From positions 3,410,001-3,474,000 of the forward strand of contig NZ_FNSO01000004.1 in assembly GCF_900105945.1 (NCBI RefSeq): a stretch of DNA of 64,000 nt, written 5' to 3'. Shown here piece after piece: positions 1 through 8,417 of this stretch. The notes under the pieces are model-generated. The model made no database searches. It was not told the origin of the DNA and worked only from the letters and a program-made list of their open reading frames with translations. A program made the translations under genes and the position numbers. Every line of letters starts with the position of its first letter. The stretch's first letter is position 1. The DNA is from Amycolatopsis tolypomycina (GTDB lineage: Bacteria; Actinomycetota; Actinomycetes; Mycobacteriales; Pseudonocardiaceae).

Positions 1-127
1 GCGCCGGCTCACCCGGCCTCAACGGCTCCACGCCCCACCTCCGCGGGCGATCGTAGAGCGTGGGCCTGCGCGGCCGGCGGGGAATGGCCTGATCCGCGCC
101 GGTGCGGTGATCTGCTACCGCCTGCCC

Positions 128-133
128 TATAGT
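128..133 (+). promoter_or_regulatory. -10 box of the first gene
   Basis: TATAGT matches the actinobacterial -10 consensus TANNNT. It lies 38 bases before the ATG at 171, leaving room for a leader that carries the GGGGGAGAAGG ribosome binding site. No convincing -35 box is visible. Confidence 0.45.
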
Positions 134-170
134 CGCGTGACGTCGGCCAACGGACCTGCGGGGGAGAAGG

Positions 171-653
171 ATGTCGCGCGAGCGCAGCCTGACGCTGAAG
201 GTCTTGAACGCGGCCGCTCGAGAACTGGCTCCGGCCATCGAGGAGTTCAACAGGCAGCAGCGGCGCGCGTCGCGTGTTGCAGAGTATTTCGTGGTTGTCG
301 AGCACCGACTGGGCGGGCCCGCGGAAGAGCTGGCGCCCTGGCCGTCGGAGAAGAACGTTCTCTACCGGTTCACCAGGCAGTCTTTCGGCGAGGGCTGGGG
401 CGTTGAGAGCGGCGACGGCACTCTCGGATACAGCATCCAGTTGATGCGCTGTCACACCGTGCGTAAAGGTCTCGCGAAGCGGGTGTTCGGTGGATGGCGG
501 CGCTGGGACCGGCGGGAGAGCAACTGGGTCCGCCTTCTGGTGGTGGACGACGGTGTCCCGGCTTTGTTCTTCGACCGAAAGCGATACAGCGGCGACGTCG
601 CGGGCTGGCGCCGGATACTCCGGGAAACCGGCTGGTCCGAACGGCAAAGCTGA
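171..653 (+). CDS. hypothetical protein, 160 aa
   Basis: I do not recognise this protein. It starts at an ATG directly after a good ribosome binding site (GGGGGAGAAGG) and downstream of a TATAGT -10 box, so expression is credible. It is basic and rich in Arg and Trp, with no signal peptide, membrane segment or metal-binding cysteines. The middle region (YFVVVEHRL, NVLYRFTRQSF) and the C-terminal WVRLLVVDDGVPALFF look like beta strands, which suggests a small soluble alpha/beta protein. It is followed by about 300 bases without a gene and then a SUKH protein on the same strand, so the two are probably separate units. No function can be assigned. Confidence 0.6.
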   Translation: MSRERSLTLKVLNAAARELAPAIEEFNRQQRRASRVAEYFVVVEHRLGGPAEELAPWPSEKNVLYRFTRQSFGEGWGVESGDGTLGYSIQLMRCHTVRKGLAKRVFGGWRRWDRRESNWVRLLVVDDGVPALFFDRKRYSGDVAGWRRILRETGWSERQS

Positions 654-953
654 CCGTGTCGGCCGGCCACACAGTCCCCTGACGGGGCCCAGGCTGGGGC
701 GTTAACCCGCTCGAAGAGCTGGACTTCGGGCTGCCCCTTGCAGCGTGGCGTGGGGTTCGTGAGCGGGGGCGCGTCAGCAACAGCAGCGGTCGTGAACTCA
801 CTGCCCGAGGTCATCGCGCACCGCGAGTTGGCCGATCGCCACCACGGACCCGCAAGGCTTGCAGAGGATTCCGCCGGGCCCGGCGAGTCTCGTCGCCGTT
901 GTATGTGGGCCGCGGGGGGCGCATCGCTGACCGGGGTCTGCCATGATCGGCTC
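654..953. other. intergenic region, 300 bp, nothing recognised
   Basis: The reading frame of the next gene stays open upstream to about 738. That part lacks a ribosome binding site and does not look like the SUKH family, so I treat it as non-coding. No hairpin or RNA gene was recognised. Confidence 0.4.
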
Positions 954-1499
954 ATGGGGGAACCAGGGCATCGGGCTGTCGTCGAGCGCATCGCCGACGC
1001 GGTCGGCTGGACGGGTGCCGTCGCGCCGAAGTACGGCTGGGACCACGTCGAGCGGCGGCTGGGGCTGGTGTTCCCGGCCGACTACAAGGAGTTCATGGGG
1101 CGGTTCCCGTCGTGCTGCTTCCGCGGTGTGCTCCGCCTCTGGAACCCGGTCCAGAACACCGAGGGCCTGGCCCGGTTCACCGACGACTTCGGCCGCCTTC
1201 TCGACGGCGTCCGCGAAGGCCGCGAGTACTACCCGGAGATCCCGGCGCCGTTCCCGGCGCCCGGCGGGGTGATCCCGTTCGCCGACGACATGAGCGGCGG
1301 CGCGCTGTTCTGGGTGCCGTGGACGGCCGACCCCGACGGGTGGCACGTGACCCGGCAGAGCGCGAGCCTGCCCGACGACTGGATGCGGACGCGCCGTCCG
1401 ATGACGGCCGTGCTGCTCGAGCTCGCCACCAGCCGCAGCTCGCGCAACGTGCTCCGCTGGGATCTGTCCGGCGCGGACCGGTCGATCGAGCTGTTCTGA
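954..1499 (+). CDS. SMI1/KNR4 (SUKH) family protein, 181 aa
   Basis: The N-terminal part (WDHVERRLGLVFPADYKEFM, about residues 23-42) has the SMI1/KNR4 signature: a helix, then LG..FP.DY.EF. The rest (GVIPFADDMSGGALFWVP) fits the beta core. SUKH proteins are often immunity proteins in polymorphic toxin systems, but many are stand-alone, and no toxin gene is visible nearby, so an immunity role is only a family-based possibility. I chose the ATG at 954, not upstream codons, because family homology begins here. CATGAT six bases before the ATG could be a -10 box of a leaderless transcript. The gene converges with the hydrolase on the other strand. Confidence 0.8.
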   Translation: MGEPGHRAVVERIADAVGWTGAVAPKYGWDHVERRLGLVFPADYKEFMGRFPSCCFRGVLRLWNPVQNTEGLARFTDDFGRLLDGVREGREYYPEIPAPFPAPGGVIPFADDMSGGALFWVPWTADPDGWHVTRQSASLPDDWMRTRRPMTAVLLELATSRSSRNVLRWDLSGADRSIELF

Positions 1500-1551
1500 C
1501 CCGGGCCCGAAGCACCGCGCGAACGGATGATCCCCGGCAGGTGGGGCTGCT

Positions 1552-1563
1552 GAACAGCTGTTC
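1552..1563. terminator. possible bidirectional terminator palindrome
   Basis: GAACAGCTGTTC is a perfect 12-base palindrome, flanked by CTGAA and TTCAG, in the 65-base gap between two convergent genes. It has no U-tract, so termination is only a guess from position. Confidence 0.25.
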
Positions 1564-1564
1564 T

Positions 1565-2362
1565 TCAGTGTCCTTTCAGGACTTCGCGCAGGCGCGCGGC
1601 GAAGGCGGCGGGCTCGGCGGCGAACCCGCCGTGGTCGCCCGGGAACGGTTCGGCGGTCAGCCCGAGGTCGGCGGCGAGCCCGAGGCCGGCTTCGTGGGCG
1701 GGCAGCCCGGCGGCCGTCTCGCCCACGCCGACGACCAGCCGCGCCGACACTGCCCGCAGTGCGTCGAGGTCGGGTTCGTAGGCGCCGATGGCGGCCAGGA
1801 GGTGGCCGAAGAAGTACGCGAAGTTGCCCTCCATCACCTTCATGTGGGCGAGTTCTTCGGGCGTCGGGTCGGCCGGCGGGGCGATGTCGAAGCCTGACAT
1901 CTCCGTGAACGCGGCGATGGCGGCGCCGATCCCGTGCTCCCGATGGATCGCCGGGATGTCCGGGCCGTCGAGGGCGGCCGGGCCGAGGTAGCGGGTGACC
2001 GGCGGTTCGTGCAGCACGACGGTGCGGACCTGGCCGGTGTGGTGCACGACGTACTCGAGCATCGTGATGGCGCCGCCGCTGTTGGCGAGGACGTCGGCGT
2101 CGGCCGAGCCGATCTCGGCGAGCAGGCGCTGGACGTCGTCGGCGTGCTCACGCAGTGTCCCGGGTTCGCCGTCGAGGGGGCTGCGGGAGATGCCGCGGGG
2201 GTCGTAGGTGACGACGGTGTGGTCCTCGGCCAGGATCGGCGCGATGGGGTGGAACATCGTGGAGTCGGCGGCGCCGCCGGGGATGAGCAGCAGGACCGGG
2301 CCGCTGCCGGTGACGTCGTAGGTGATGCGGGCGCCGGGTACGGCGAGAGTGTGGGTGGTCAT
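1565..2362 (-). CDS. alpha/beta hydrolase, 265 aa
   Basis: This is an alpha/beta-hydrolase fold protein. The oxyanion-hole region is LLLIPGGAADS near residue 28, the YDPRG strand motif follows, the nucleophile elbow is ANSGG near residue 94 (the family usually has GxSxG, so the first Gly is Ala), and the catalytic His is likely in GDHGGF near residue 244. The substrate is unknown. It is a clear paralogue of the hydrolase at 60670: they share AEDHTVVTYDPRG, HEPPVTRYL, GNFAYFFGHL and the C-terminus AARLREVLKG. It lies 85 bases after the polyketide operon but has its own ECF-type promoter at 2394-2423, so it is probably regulated with the distant paralogue. A good ribosome binding site (CCGGAGGAGA) precedes the ATG. 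Confidence 0.85.
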   Translation of the reverse strand: MTTHTLAVPGARITYDVTGSGPVLLLIPGGAADSTMFHPIAPILAEDHTVVTYDPRGISRSPLDGEPGTLREHADDVQRLLAEIGSADADVLANSGGAITMLEYVVHHTGQVRTVVLHEPPVTRYLGPAALDGPDIPAIHREHGIGAAIAAFTEMSGFDIAPPADPTPEELAHMKVMEGNFAYFFGHLLAAIGAYEPDLDALRAVSARLVVGVGETAAGLPAHEAGLGLAADLGLTAEPFPGDHGGFAAEPAAFAARLREVLKGH

Positions 2363-2393
2363 GGCGTCTCCTCCGGAGGTCGAGGTTCGCCAT

Positions 2394-2423
2394 CCCGACG
2401 AGCGGGGCAGGCCGGATTGGACA
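2394..2423 (-). promoter_or_regulatory. ECF42-type promoter of the alpha/beta hydrolase
   Basis: On the minus strand TGTCCA, 17 bases and CGTCGGG precede the hydrolase start at 2362 by about 30 bases. The same arrangement stands before the ECF42 sigma gene (59342), the paralogous hydrolase (60609) and the PPOX gene (48590). From memory, ECF42 promoters have TGTCGA at -35 and CGAC or CGTC at -10. Use by the ECF42 factor at 59399 is inferred. Confidence 0.6.
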
Positions 2424-2447
2424 CCACCGCCGGGTGAGGTGCCGGAC

Positions 2448-3560
2448 TCAGGCGCGGACCGCCTCCTCGATCCCCGCGAAGAGCGCGATCACCTCGGGAT
2501 CCGCGAACGGAACGAGCTGGGTGAACAGGACACCGGCCGTCGCGCCGTCCGGGTCTGCCCAGAAGTAGCAGTTCGCACCCCCTGCCCACGCCACCGTCCC
2601 GATCGGACGGCCCTGCGGCGTGCGCTCCTCGTTGCGCATCCCGAGCAGTGACCACGACACCGGAGTGCCCGGCAGCAGGTCGATGTCGTGTGACGTCGCG
2701 GGGTTGGCCGACGTCAGCCGGCCGAACACCGCCGACTGGCTCCGCCGGGCCGCGGTCAGGGTCGCCGGGGACAGGAGCCGCACGCCGTCGGTGGTGTCGC
2801 CCAGTGTTCGCAGGAACTTCAGGTAGTCGCGTGGGGTTCCGTACAACCCGCCTCCGCCGGAGAAGAACTCCGGCTCGGCGGGCAGCTCGAACGGAACGGT
2901 CACCGGCCCCGCCTGCATCGTCGCCAGGCGGGAGCGGTCCACGATGCCGAACGCCGTGTCCGTCATCCCCGCCGGGTCGAAGACGGCTTCCCGCAGGTGG
3001 GTTGCCAGATCGCGTCCGGTCAGCCGGGAGATGGCCAGCCCCACCCACTCGAGGCCGGTGCCGTACCGCGTGTCCGTTCCCGGTTCGTACACCAGCGGTG
3101 AGTCCACGATCGAGGCCTGCTTGCACTCCAGGCTCGTCGGGATGCCGTTCTCCCGCTGGTACCGGGCCAGGTCCGCCGACAGGAACGCGTAGCCCGCGCC
3201 GGCCGTGTGCGACAGCAGCATCCGCAGCGTCACCGGGGTCCGGGCCGGCCGCAGGCGGGGGACGTCCCCGTCGTAACCCTCGAGGACCTGGGCCGCGGCG
3301 AGTTCGGGGAGGACGTCGGCCGTCGGTGTGTCCAGGCCGATCAGGCCGCGTTCCACCAGTTGCAGGGCGGCGACGGCGACGATCGGCTTGGTCATCGACG
3401 CGAGCCACGCGATGGTGTCTTCCGTCCACGGAGCCGTACCGTCACGGGTACCCGCGCCGCCCGAGTACACGATCTCGCCGTGGTGGGTGGCCATTGCGTG
3501 GAAGCCCGCGGCGACGCCGTTGTCGACGGCTTTCGCCAGCAGGGAATCGATCGTCGTCAC
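2448..3560 (-). CDS. beta-lactamase-fold serine hydrolase/transesterase
   Basis: This 370-residue protein belongs to the class C beta-lactamase-like esterase family. The S-x-x-K motif is SMTK at about residues 55-58, a candidate catalytic Tyr is in RYGTGLEW near 166, and WAGGAN takes the place of the third K/H-T-G box. LSHTAG and FSGGGGL are also typical. The family includes family VIII esterases and acyl transesterases such as LovD, which acylate or deacylate polyketides. The preceding P450 stop overlaps the GTG at 3560 (GTGA), so translation is coupled; a second GTG at 3563 is an alternative. There is no signal peptide, so a cytoplasmic role as tailoring or chain-releasing enzyme for the synthase, which lacks a thioesterase, is plausible but inferred. 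Confidence 0.85.
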   Translation of the reverse strand: MTTIDSLLAKAVDNGVAAGFHAMATHHGEIVYSGGAGTRDGTAPWTEDTIAWLASMTKPIVAVAALQLVERGLIGLDTPTADVLPELAAAQVLEGYDGDVPRLRPARTPVTLRMLLSHTAGAGYAFLSADLARYQRENGIPTSLECKQASIVDSPLVYEPGTDTRYGTGLEWVGLAISRLTGRDLATHLREAVFDPAGMTDTAFGIVDRSRLATMQAGPVTVPFELPAEPEFFSGGGGLYGTPRDYLKFLRTLGDTTDGVRLLSPATLTAARRSQSAVFGRLTSANPATSHDIDLLPGTPVSWSLLGMRNEERTPQGRPIGTVAWAGGANCYFWADPDGATAGVLFTQLVPFADPEVIALFAGIEEAVRA

Positions 3561-4749
3561 CACGTTACGGGCAGTTCCTTCACTCCGTAGACGCCCGTGC
3601 CCGGCTCGCGGAACTCGATCCGGTCCATGGCCACCGCCGGGCGCAGCGTCGGGATGCGGCGCACCAGGGCCGGGAACGCGATCTGCAGTTCGAGCCGCGC
3701 CAGGGGCATGCCCAGGCACTGGTGGGGTCCGTGGCCGAAGGTGACGTGCCGGTGTGCGGGCCGGCGCAGGTCCAGCCGGTCCGGGTCCTCGACCACCGAG
3801 GCGTCCCGGTTGGCCAGGTCGCCGGCGAGGATCAGCCCGTCTCCGGCGCGGATGACCACGTCGCCGATTTCGATGTCCGCCAGTGCCACCCGGCGCCTGC
3901 CGCCCTGGGGGACGGCGGTGTACCGCAGGATTTCCTCGACCGCGCCGTCGATTTCTTCCGGCGTCTCCAGCTGCCGCAGGATTTCGAACTGGTCGCGGTG
4001 CTCGGTCAGGGCCAGGACGCCGAGGGAGATGGTGTTCGCCGTCGTGTCGAAGCCGCCGAGGAGCATCAGCATGCCGATGAGGGTGGCGTCGTGCTGGGTG
4101 AGGTTGCCGGTGGCGACCTGCTCGTTGGCCAGTTCCGACAGCATGTCCTCGCCGGGTCGGTGCGTTTGGCCGTCAGGAGCCGGTCGATGTAGTCGACGAG
4201 GCCCTGCCGGGCGGCCATGGCCTCCTCGTGGGTGGCACGGGGGTCGATGAGTGCCTTGGCGCTCGTCGAGAAGAATTCGTGGTCCTCGTACGGCACGCCG
4301 AGCAGGTGGCAGATCACGGTGCACGGCACCGGCAGCGCGAACGCCTCCAGCAGGTCGGCCGGTTTCGGGCCGGCCAGCAGCCGGTCGATCAGGTCGTGCA
4401 CCAGCTCGTGGATCTGCGGCCGCATGGCCTCGACGCGCTTGGCGGAGAACGGCTTGGCGACGAAGCGGCGTTGGCGGGTGTGTTCCGGGGCGTCCATGGT
4501 GAGGAAGCTCAGGCGCTGCATGAACCTGCTGGGGGTCGAGTGCGGGTAGCCGGGGTGCTCGGGCGCCGCGCTCAGCCGCGGGTCCCGCAGCAGGGTCCGG
4601 ACCTCGTCGTAGCCGCTGACCAGCCACGGGGTGCTGCCGTCCCAGATCTGCACGCGGGTGATCGGGGCCGTCGTCTGGACCGCGCGCAGTGCGGGTGCCG
4701 GGTCGAGCGGCCAGGTCCGGGGTGCGGGGAAGCGCGGGAGGCCGGTCAT
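3557..4749 (-). pseudogene. cytochrome P450, frameshifted
   Basis: A full-length P450 is encoded, but in two frames. The N-terminal two fifths (MTGLPRFPAPRTWPL through DRLLTAKRTDP) are in one frame. The rest (GEDMLSELANEQ, I-helix GGFDTTAN, EILRY for ExxR, heme loop FGHGPHQCLG) is in another. The switch is at about 4152-4156, where a run reads CCGG on the coding strand and one extra G would restore a normal protein. It is either a real inactivating deletion or a sequencing error in a GC run. It starts inside the stop of the upstream P450 (ATGA) and ends in the GTG of the esterase, so it is embedded in the biosynthetic operon. The downstream half is otherwise intact, which fits an error or very recent loss. 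Confidence 0.8.
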
Positions 4750-6026
4750 CGCGGCTCGCCGAACGAGGCGAACAGGTCGTTCGCCGTCTCGAAGGCGGGC
4801 CCGATCCGGGGGCCGGGGGTGAAGCGGGCGGGCATCGTCACGTGGCCGTTGATCTGCCCGACCGTCGGGTAGCGCACGGCCGCCCCTTCGACGAGCCGGT
4901 AGTCCGGTAGCCGCCGGAGCACTTCCCCGACGACGACCTGGAAGTCGGTCTGCGCGAGGTGGCGCCCGATGCAGCGGTGCGCGCCGATGCCGAAGGCGGC
5001 GTGCTTGCGGGTGTCGCGGTCGAAGTCGATGGTGAGCGGGTCCGGGAAGACCTTCTCGTCGAGGTTCGCCGCGGCCCACGAGATCAGCACGCGCTCGCCG
5101 GGGCGGACGGTGGCGCCGTCGATCCGGGCCTCCTCGGTGGCCGTGCGACCGACGCAGACCACGGGGGTGAAGTACCGGAGGAGCTCCTCGCACGCCCGGG
5201 GGATGTCCTCCGGGTGCTCGATGAGGCGCGTGCGGTCGTCGTGGTTGCGGTCGAGGTGCTCGAAGGTGGAGGACAGCAGGGCGGTGGTGGTGTCCATGCC
5301 GCCGGCGATCATCGCGTTGCAGACGGCGATGATGTCCGCGTCGCCGATCTTCTCGCCCCCGATCTCCATCCGGGTGAGGAAGCTGATCAGGTCGTTCCCG
5401 GGGTTCGCGCGGCGCACCGGGATGGTCTCGACGACTTCTTTGATGAGCATCGCGAAGCCTGCTTCGACCGTCTTGTACCCGGGTGTGTCCGACGGCGTGT
5501 ACGCCAGCGAGTGCACGGCCTCGGCGTAGACGCGCCAGTTGTCCATCGACAGGCCGACGATGTCCAGGGTCAGCAGTGCGGGCACGGCGTTGGCCAGGTC
5601 CATGACCAGGTCGATCTCGCCCGACTCGACGCACTGGTCGAGGCACCAGGTGGTGTAGGCCTCGATGCGGGGGCGCAGCTTCTTCGCCGCGGTGGGCGTG
5701 AAGAAGGTGTTCAGCGCCCGGCGCCACTCCAGGAACTCCGGCGGGTCCATCTCCAGCGGCAGCGCGCGGAACGTCGAAGCCGGGATGATCGTCCCTTGTG
5801 GACGGCCCGGGGTGTTGGGCAGCTCGTGCGCGGAGGAGAACACCTGCGGGCGGCGGGCCACGGAGGCGACCTGTTCGTAGCCGGTGACGACGTAGAAGCC
5901 GCCGTAGTGCGAGCTGTGCGCCACCGGGCACTTCCGGCTCAGGGCCGTGTTGGCGGCCCAGGGATCGGCGGAGTACTCCGGCGAGTGGTGGTCGAAGTCG
6001 ATTTCCGGGATCTCGGGGTGGCTCAT
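4746..6026 (-). CDS. cytochrome P450, 426 aa
   Basis: This is a soluble bacterial P450 of normal length. The I-helix oxygen-activation motif is AGGMDTTTAL near residue 240, the K-helix ExxR is EELLR near 288, and the heme loop is FGIGAHRCIGRHLA near 356, with the Cys thiolate ligand. It needs a ferredoxin partner, and none is encoded in this cluster. It has AGGAG about 10 bases before the ATG and overlaps the next P450 by four bases. It lies in the operon between the Baeyer-Villiger monooxygenase and the broken P450, so it is expected to oxidise the polyketide. The substrate is unknown. Confidence 0.93.
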   Translation of the reverse strand: MSHPEIPEIDFDHHSPEYSADPWAANTALSRKCPVAHSSHYGGFYVVTGYEQVASVARRPQVFSSAHELPNTPGRPQGTIIPASTFRALPLEMDPPEFLEWRRALNTFFTPTAAKKLRPRIEAYTTWCLDQCVESGEIDLVMDLANAVPALLTLDIVGLSMDNWRVYAEAVHSLAYTPSDTPGYKTVEAGFAMLIKEVVETIPVRRANPGNDLISFLTRMEIGGEKIGDADIIAVCNAMIAGGMDTTTALLSSTFEHLDRNHDDRTRLIEHPEDIPRACEELLRYFTPVVCVGRTATEEARIDGATVRPGERVLISWAAANLDEKVFPDPLTIDFDRDTRKHAAFGIGAHRCIGRHLAQTDFQVVVGEVLRRLPDYRLVEGAAVRYPTVGQINGHVTMPARFTPGPRIGPAFETANDLFASFGEPR

Positions 6027-6042
6027 GCGGGGTGCGCTCCTG

Positions 6043-7662
6043 TCAGCTTCGGGTGGCCGGGACCGGGTCGTGGGCGAGGGCGAAGCCCGGGTATCCGGTG
6101 GCCGCGATCACCGCGCACTTCTCGGCGTAGTCGGGGAACCCGGCCAGCGGCATGAAGACGCGTTTCTTGCCGGGGATGTTCGCGCCCAGGTACCAGGACC
6201 CGCACGAGGGGAGCAGGGTCCGCCCGGCGACGTCGGCGACGTGGTGGCCCCAGGCTTCCGCGGCTTCGGGCGTGGCCTCGATCGTCCGGATGCCGGTGCC
6301 GGCGAGGTGGCGGAGGCACCGGCCGATCCATGTGGCGTGCTGGTGGATGGCGACCAGCACGTTGGTGAGCACCGACGGGCTGCCGGGGCCGGTCATGGTG
6401 AACAGGTTCGGGAAGCCGGGCACCCCGAGCCCCAGGTAGGTGCGCGGGCCGGCCGACCACGCCGCCCGCAGCGACTGCCCGTCGCGGCCGCGGATGTCGA
6501 TGCGCGACAGGGCGCCGGTGATGGCGTCGTACCCCGTGGCGAACACCAGCACGTCCAGCTCGTACGTGCCCTCCCCGGTCCGGACCGAGGTCGGGGTGAC
6601 CTCCTCGAACGGATGGGCCGCGATGTCGGCCAGGCGCACGTTCGGCCGGTTGTAGGTCTCGTAGTAGCCGTCACCGAGGCAGATGCGCTTGCAGCCGATG
6701 ACGTGCGTCGGGGTGAGCTTCGCGGCCACCTCGGGGTCGGTGACGGTCTCGCGGATCTTGCCGCGGACGTATTCGGCGACGACCTCGTTGGCCGCCGGGT
6801 CGACCAGCGGGTCGCCGAAGGCACGCAGCAGCAGCGGCCCGCCCCGGTTCCAGCAGTGCTCGAAGATCGCCTCCCGCTCCGCGGCGGAGAACAGGAACAC
6901 GGAGTTCGGGTTCGCCGGGAACCGGGAGAGACCCGCCGTGGGCATCGCGTTGTTGCGCGCGCGGAACCCCGCGTAGTCGGCCTTGATCGCCGCCTGCAGT
7001 GCCGGGTCGAGCGGCTCGTCGCCCGCGGGCAGCGTGTACGCGGGGGTGCGCTGGAAGACGACGAGCTCGGCCGCCTCCTGCGCGATGATCGGGATGGCCT
7101 GCACGCCGGACGAGCCGGTGCCGACGACGCCGACGCGCTTGCCGGCGAAGCCGACCGGTTCCCGCGGCCAGCGCCCGGTGTGCAGGACGTCGCCCGCGAA
7201 CGTCCCGATGCCGGGGATGTCCGGCACGTTCGGCTCGGACAGGCAGCCGGTGGCCATGATGACGAACCGGGCCACGACCTCGTCGCCGCCGTCGGTCCGC
7301 ACGGTCCACGTGGCGGTGGGCTCGTCGTAGGTCATGGCCTCGACGCGGGTGCGGAACCGGATGTCGCGGGCCAGGTCGAAGCGGTCGACGACGTGGCCGA
7401 TGTAGCGCATGATCTCGGCCCGGCCGGCGTACCGCCGGGTCCACTCCCAGTCCTGCTGCAGCTCGGGGGAGAACTGGTAGGAGTACTCCAGGCTCTCCAC
7501 GTCGCAGCGGGCACCCGGGTAGCGGTTCCAGTACCAGGTGCCGCCCGCGCCGCCGCCGGCCTCGAGCACCCGTGCCGTGAGCCCGGCCTCGCGGACCTCG
7601 TGCAGCATCTGCAGGCCCGCGAGCCCGGCACCCACGATCACCACGTCGAACTTGTCTGTCAT
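6043..7662 (-). CDS. Baeyer-Villiger-type flavin monooxygenase
   Basis: This 539-residue class B flavoprotein has an N-terminal FAD-binding motif (VVIVGAGLAGL, residues 7-17), the Baeyer-Villiger fingerprint FAGDVLHTGRWP (FxGxxxHxxxWP, near 177-188), and a second Rossmann motif for NADPH (VGVVGTGSSG, near 196). The C-terminal part (FATGYDAITGAL) is also typical. Such enzymes insert oxygen next to a ketone carbonyl to give an ester or lactone. Following the synthase in the same operon, it could convert a ketone on the released chain into an ester for the downstream beta-lactamase-fold esterase to cleave. That pathway order is inferred. Length and motifs are complete. Confidence 0.92.
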   Translation of the reverse strand: MTDKFDVVIVGAGLAGLQMLHEVREAGLTARVLEAGGGAGGTWYWNRYPGARCDVESLEYSYQFSPELQQDWEWTRRYAGRAEIMRYIGHVVDRFDLARDIRFRTRVEAMTYDEPTATWTVRTDGGDEVVARFVIMATGCLSEPNVPDIPGIGTFAGDVLHTGRWPREPVGFAGKRVGVVGTGSSGVQAIPIIAQEAAELVVFQRTPAYTLPAGDEPLDPALQAAIKADYAGFRARNNAMPTAGLSRFPANPNSVFLFSAAEREAIFEHCWNRGGPLLLRAFGDPLVDPAANEVVAEYVRGKIRETVTDPEVAAKLTPTHVIGCKRICLGDGYYETYNRPNVRLADIAAHPFEEVTPTSVRTGEGTYELDVLVFATGYDAITGALSRIDIRGRDGQSLRAAWSAGPRTYLGLGVPGFPNLFTMTGPGSPSVLTNVLVAIHQHATWIGRCLRHLAGTGIRTIEATPEAAEAWGHHVADVAGRTLLPSCGSWYLGANIPGKKRVFMPLAGFPDYAEKCAVIAATGYPGFALAHDPVPATRS

Positions 7663-7684
7663 CCCAGCGCTCCGGTGAACGGGT

Positions 7685-8383
7685 TCAGGCTTCCGAGTAC
7701 GACTTCGTCCGGTCCCGGCCCGGTTTCGCCCGTTCCGAGCGGACGGCCGCGACGCTCGCCGCGGCGAGCCAGCCGATGACGGCGAACACGCTCGCGTAGG
7801 TGATCGGCCCGCCCGCCTTCAGCGGGCCGCCCGGGGCGAGCAGCGGCACGCACCCGAGCAACTGGACGACCACGACGGCCGCGGCCGCCGGCTTGAGCCA
7901 GCCCGGCCAGCCCGCGGCCCGGCTCGTGCACAGCGCCGCCGCGCCGACGACGACCGCGGCCGGGACCGCGCTGAACATGAAGCCCAGCACGTACGCGTCG
8001 GAGAACGCGCGCAGCAGCGGCCGGGTCGCCGGGTCCCGCGCCCAGCCCGAGAAGATCTGGAACAGGCCCAGGTACACCACGGCGAAGCCCACCCAGGCGG
8101 TGCCCGCCGCGATCATCAGCACCGGCAGCGGGCTGGCCGGCACTTCCCGGCGGAACCGGGTGTAGAGGTAGGCGAGGAACCACAGCGCGGCCATCAGCGC
8201 GATGCCGGCGATGAACTGGTAGACGTACCCGCTGGTGACGTGGGTGGCGTAGAACTGCGCGACCTCGGTCTCCGGCGACCCGAAGGGCGGGATCGGCGCC
8301 AGGACCAGGATCGTGGAGGCCAGGACCAGCAGGCTGATGATCCCGCTGGCCGCGTGCGCGACCCGGGGCGGACGGTTGGCCAC
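7685..8383 (-). CDS. integral membrane protein, 232 aa
   Basis: The protein is mostly hydrophobic, with about six predicted membrane segments: near residues 11-30, 54-75, 88-110, 130-155, 165-185 and 195-215. No catalytic or transport motif was recognised; the general look is of a DUF4386-like protein. It starts at GTG with AGGGAG five bases upstream, 34 bases after the synthase stop and 22 bases before the monooxygenase start. It therefore belongs to the biosynthetic operon and may help export, localise or resist the product. This role comes only from position. The C-terminal tail (RSERAKPGRDRTKS) is basic and probably cytoplasmic. Confidence 0.82.
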   Translation of the reverse strand: MANRPPRVAHAASGIISLLVLASTILVLAPIPPFGSPETEVAQFYATHVTSGYVYQFIAGIALMAALWFLAYLYTRFRREVPASPLPVLMIAAGTAWVGFAVVYLGLFQIFSGWARDPATRPLLRAFSDAYVLGFMFSAVPAAVVVGAAALCTSRAAGWPGWLKPAAAAVVVVQLLGCVPLLAPGGPLKAGGPITYASVFAVIGWLAAASVAAVRSERAKPGRDRTKSYSEA

Positions 8384-8417
8384 GGTGACTCCCTGTGCGC
8401 GGTCGGTCGGTTGCCAT

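Noticed and set aside
738..953. Longer version of the SUKH gene starting at 738
   Set aside because: The extra 72 residues have no similarity to the family and no ribosome binding site; the ATG at 954 fits the domain start.
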